Assembly: GCA_900466875.1 (NCBI GenBank)
Contig: UBNQ01000020.1
Location: 1 to 64,000 of the forward strand
Origin: Hyphomicrobiales bacterium
GTDB lineage: Bacteria > Pseudomonadota > Alphaproteobacteria > Rhizobiales > Rhizobiaceae
DNA: 64,000 nucleotides
Reading direction: 5' to 3'
Positions 62,087 through 64,000 of the stretch are shown piece after piece (positions within the stretch are counted from its first letter, which is position 1; each line of letters begins with the position of its first letter). Both the position numbers and the translations under genes were made by a program. Under the pieces are notes generated by a model that saw only the letters and a program-made list of their open reading frames with translations, was not told the DNA's origin and made no database searches.

Positions 62087-63162
62087 CGCTTAAATACGAA
62101 AACGTCAGCTTCACCTATCCGGGCGCCACCACCGGCATTTTCGATATCTCGCTCGAGATCGACAAGGGCGAGCTTCTGGCAATCATCGGCGCCTCCGGCT
62201 CCGGCAAGTCGACCATCCTCAAGCTGCTTGCAGGCTTCGTCAGCCCCGATCACGGCCGCATCGTCATCGATGGCAAGGATGTCAGCGCGCTTTCGCCGGA
62301 ATCGCGGCGGCTCGGCGTGGTGTTCCAGAACTATGCGCTCTTTCCTCATATGAGACTGTGGGAAAATGTTGCCTATCCCTTGAAGGTGCGTGGTGTCGCC
62401 AGGAGCGAAAGACACGCCCGCGCCGTCGAAATGCTCGACCGCGTCGGCATGAAAAGCCGCGCCGACGATCTGCCGGCGGCTCTTTCCGGCGGCCAGCAGC
62501 AGCGTGTGGCACTTGCCCGCGCGCTCGTCTTCGAACCGCAGGGTCTGCTCCTGGATGAGCCGCTTTCCGCGCTCGACGCCAGTCTGCGTGTCGAAATGCG
62601 TGACGAAATCCTGCGTGTCCAGCGCGCCTCCGGCATCGCCACGCTGCTCGTCACCCACGATCAGGAAGAGGCACTGTCGATCGCCGACAAGATCGCCGTG
62701 ATGCGCGACGGGCGACTGATCCAGATCGGCACGCCGCGCGAACTCTATGAGACGCCTGCCAACGCCTATGTCGCCGGTTTTGTCGGTCAGTCCAATCTCT
62801 GGCAGGGCAAGGTCCGTTCTGACGGGATGGTGGACACCGAAATCGGCGCTTTTGCCTGCGACACGCAGGGGCATTCGTCCGGCGACGCGGTCACGGTCTT
62901 CGTCCGCCCCGAGCGGGTCCTGCCGGCAGCAGCCGGCGGCGAAGGACAGGACGCGGGCGGCGACCGGCCGGCAAGTCATTTCTCCGGTGCCGTGGATGCC
63001 GACCGTTATCTCGGCCCCATCCGCCGTATCGATCTTAAAGTTCCCGGCGGTCTCATCCGTCTTGAAACCCATCTTCGGGATGCCGTGACCTCGGTTCGGG
63101 TTCCAGCGGATGCAATTCGTCTCCTCCCAGCACACCGATCTCAAACAGGGGTATTTCCATGA
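62083..63162 (+). CDS. ABC importer ATPase (PotA/FbpC-like)
   Basis: The product is 359 residues with Walker A GASGSGKST (about 37-45), signature LSGGQQQRV, Walker B GLLLDEPLSALDAS and switch VTHDQEEAL. A C-terminal TOBE region follows (about 235-355), typical of polyamine, iron(III) and thiamine importers. It overlaps the permease stop and the binding-protein start by four bases each, so the three genes are translationally coupled. Confidence 0.92.
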   Translation: MTLKYENVSFTYPGATTGIFDISLEIDKGELLAIIGASGSGKSTILKLLAGFVSPDHGRIVIDGKDVSALSPESRRLGVVFQNYALFPHMRLWENVAYPLKVRGVARSERHARAVEMLDRVGMKSRADDLPAALSGGQQQRVALARALVFEPQGLLLDEPLSALDASLRVEMRDEILRVQRASGIATLLVTHDQEEALSIADKIAVMRDGRLIQIGTPRELYETPANAYVAGFVGQSNLWQGKVRSDGMVDTEIGAFACDTQGHSSGDAVTVFVRPERVLPAAAGGEGQDAGGDRPASHFSGAVDADRYLGPIRRIDLKVPGGLIRLETHLRDAVTSVRVPADAIRLLPAHRSQTGVFP

Positions 63163-64000
63163 ACAGACGGCAATTCATGACGACCGTAATGGCCGGCGCA
63201 GCGGCTTTCGGCCTTGCAACCAGCGCTTTCGCCTTCGAAGGTGCGGAACTCTATCAGGGCGAAAAGGCTCTTTATGATGCAGCTCTGAAGGAAGGCATCG
63301 TCGTGTCCTTCGACACCGGCCCGACATGGGCCAACTGGGCAGGCCAGTTCAAGGCCTTCCAGAAGCGTTATCCGGGTATCGAAATGGTCTATAACGATAT
63401 CGGCTCGGCAACCACGGTCGTTGCACTCGACAAATCCCGCAACCGCCCGCAGGCCGATACGGCCTATTATTTCGCAGCCTCGGCACTCGATGCCGCAAAA
63501 GCCGGTGTCGTCGAAGGCTACAAGCCGGTCAATTTCGACCGCCTGCCGGAGCAGCTGCGGGAAACCAACGGCGAATGGTTCACCGTTCACACGCTGAGCG
63601 TTGCGTTCCTCGTCAATACCAAGCTCGTCAAGAACGTCCCCAAGACCTGGGCAGACCTTCTCAAATCCGAATACAAGAATTCGATCGTCTACCAGGATCC
63701 CCGTTCGACCGGTCAAGGTCAGGTCGTCACCTTTGCCGCGAGCTTCGGCAATGGCGGCTCGATGGACGACGTCAAGCCGGGCATCGATTATCTCGGCAAG
63801 CTCACCAAGGCCGGCAATGTCCTGCGCACCGTCGGCACCACGCCCTACGCACAGTTCCTCAAAGGCGAAATCCCGATCTGGATCGGCTATGAAAACGATG
63901 GCCTGAAGGCAGAGTTCACCGATGGCATGGCCGACAGCATCGAGGTCGTCATTCCGCAGGAAGCATCGGCCGCGGCTCCTTATGCCATCTCGCTGGTCAA
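63159..64000 (+). CDS. ABC substrate-binding protein (family 1, iron/polyamine type), 3' end missing
   Basis: This is the first 280 residues of an exported binding protein cut by the right edge. The start MNRRQFMTTVMAGAAAFGL has a twin-arginine-like signal, and the mature part is of the AfuA/FbpA/PotD class (VVSFDTGPTWANWAGQFKAF, FLVNTKLVKNVPKTWADLL, IVYQDPRSTGQGQVVTFAAS, WIGYENDG). It overlaps the ATPase stop by four bases (ATGA). The ligand is unknown; no tyrosine pair for iron is evident in the part present. Confidence 0.9.
   Translation, partial: MNRRQFMTTVMAGAAAFGLATSAFAFEGAELYQGEKALYDAALKEGIVVSFDTGPTWANWAGQFKAFQKRYPGIEMVYNDIGSATTVVALDKSRNRPQADTAYYFAASALDAAKAGVVEGYKPVNFDRLPEQLRETNGEWFTVHTLSVAFLVNTKLVKNVPKTWADLLKSEYKNSIVYQDPRSTGQGQVVTFAASFGNGGSMDDVKPGIDYLGKLTKAGNVLRTVGTTPYAQFLKGEIPIWIGYENDGLKAEFTDGMADSIEVVIPQEASAAAPYAISLV

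Noticed and set aside
1..64000. CRISPR arrays, tRNA or rRNA genes, insertion sequences, prophage or attachment sites
   Set aside because: No regularly spaced repeats, transposase-like products, phage proteins or recognisable RNA genes were found on reading both strands; without a covariance search a small RNA could be missed.

Overview
The window is GC-rich, tightly packed with catabolic and transport operons, and reads as an alphaproteobacterium of the Rhizobiaceae (Rhizobium/Agrobacterium type). The grounds are the high density of ABC and TRAP importers, ugp-like and GH4 clusters, a ROK repressor, and alphaproteobacterial gene orders for xox and pqq. No rRNA, tRNA, CRISPR array or insertion sequence was seen. 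The content suits an accessory replicon or a niche-adaptation stretch of a chromosome. Both ends cut through genes.

Bases 1-18,000 form a methanol/lanthanide block. A class III alcohol (S-hydroxymethylglutathione) dehydrogenase is cut by the left edge. It is followed by xoxJ, xoxG and xoxF, all on the minus strand. XoxF carries the extra aspartate that marks lanthanide-dependent methanol dehydrogenases. Divergent from it are a small exported protein and a class I cytochrome c, with a small conserved protein on the opposite strand between them. Next is a minus-strand operon for a quinoprotein-associated ABC system of the lut/Ped lanthanide-uptake type: binding protein, YVTN propeller, cupredoxin-like protein, ATPase, permease and exported protein. 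Divergent from that is pqqABCDE. A two-domain exported M16 peptidase lies convergent to pqqE.

Bases 17,774-26,305 hold a molbindin and a ugp-like operon (binding protein, two permeases, ATPase, two paralogous glycerophosphodiesterases, an inositol-monophosphatase-family phosphatase). A divergent ROK repressor faces it, and two matching palindromes lie in the shared promoter. A TRAP transporter follows (26.5-29.4 kb). Bases 29.6-40.0 kb look like a galactosaminide or galactoside pathway: binding protein, two permeases, GH4 glycosidase, ATPase, AgaS-like SIS enzyme and KbaZ-like protein on the minus strand, with a divergent DeoR regulator and BadF-type sugar kinase. A decayed stretch with an aminotransferase remnant follows (40.0-40.8 kb).

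Bases 40.8-43.8 kb encode a VOC protein, a GMC dehydrogenase with a Tat-exported small subunit, a strong terminator and a ribbon-helix-helix protein. Bases 43.9-49.2 kb form an AraC/TonB receptor/MFS/methyltransferase/cupin set, probably siderophore-type uptake. Bases 49.4-59.5 kb form a nucleoside-salvage operon: Dpp-type importer, two nucleoside hydrolases, ribokinase and a DapA-family protein, with a divergent LysR regulator. From 59.7 kb to the right edge there is a DeoR regulator and, divergently, a LOG-family protein with an ABC importer whose binding protein runs off the window.
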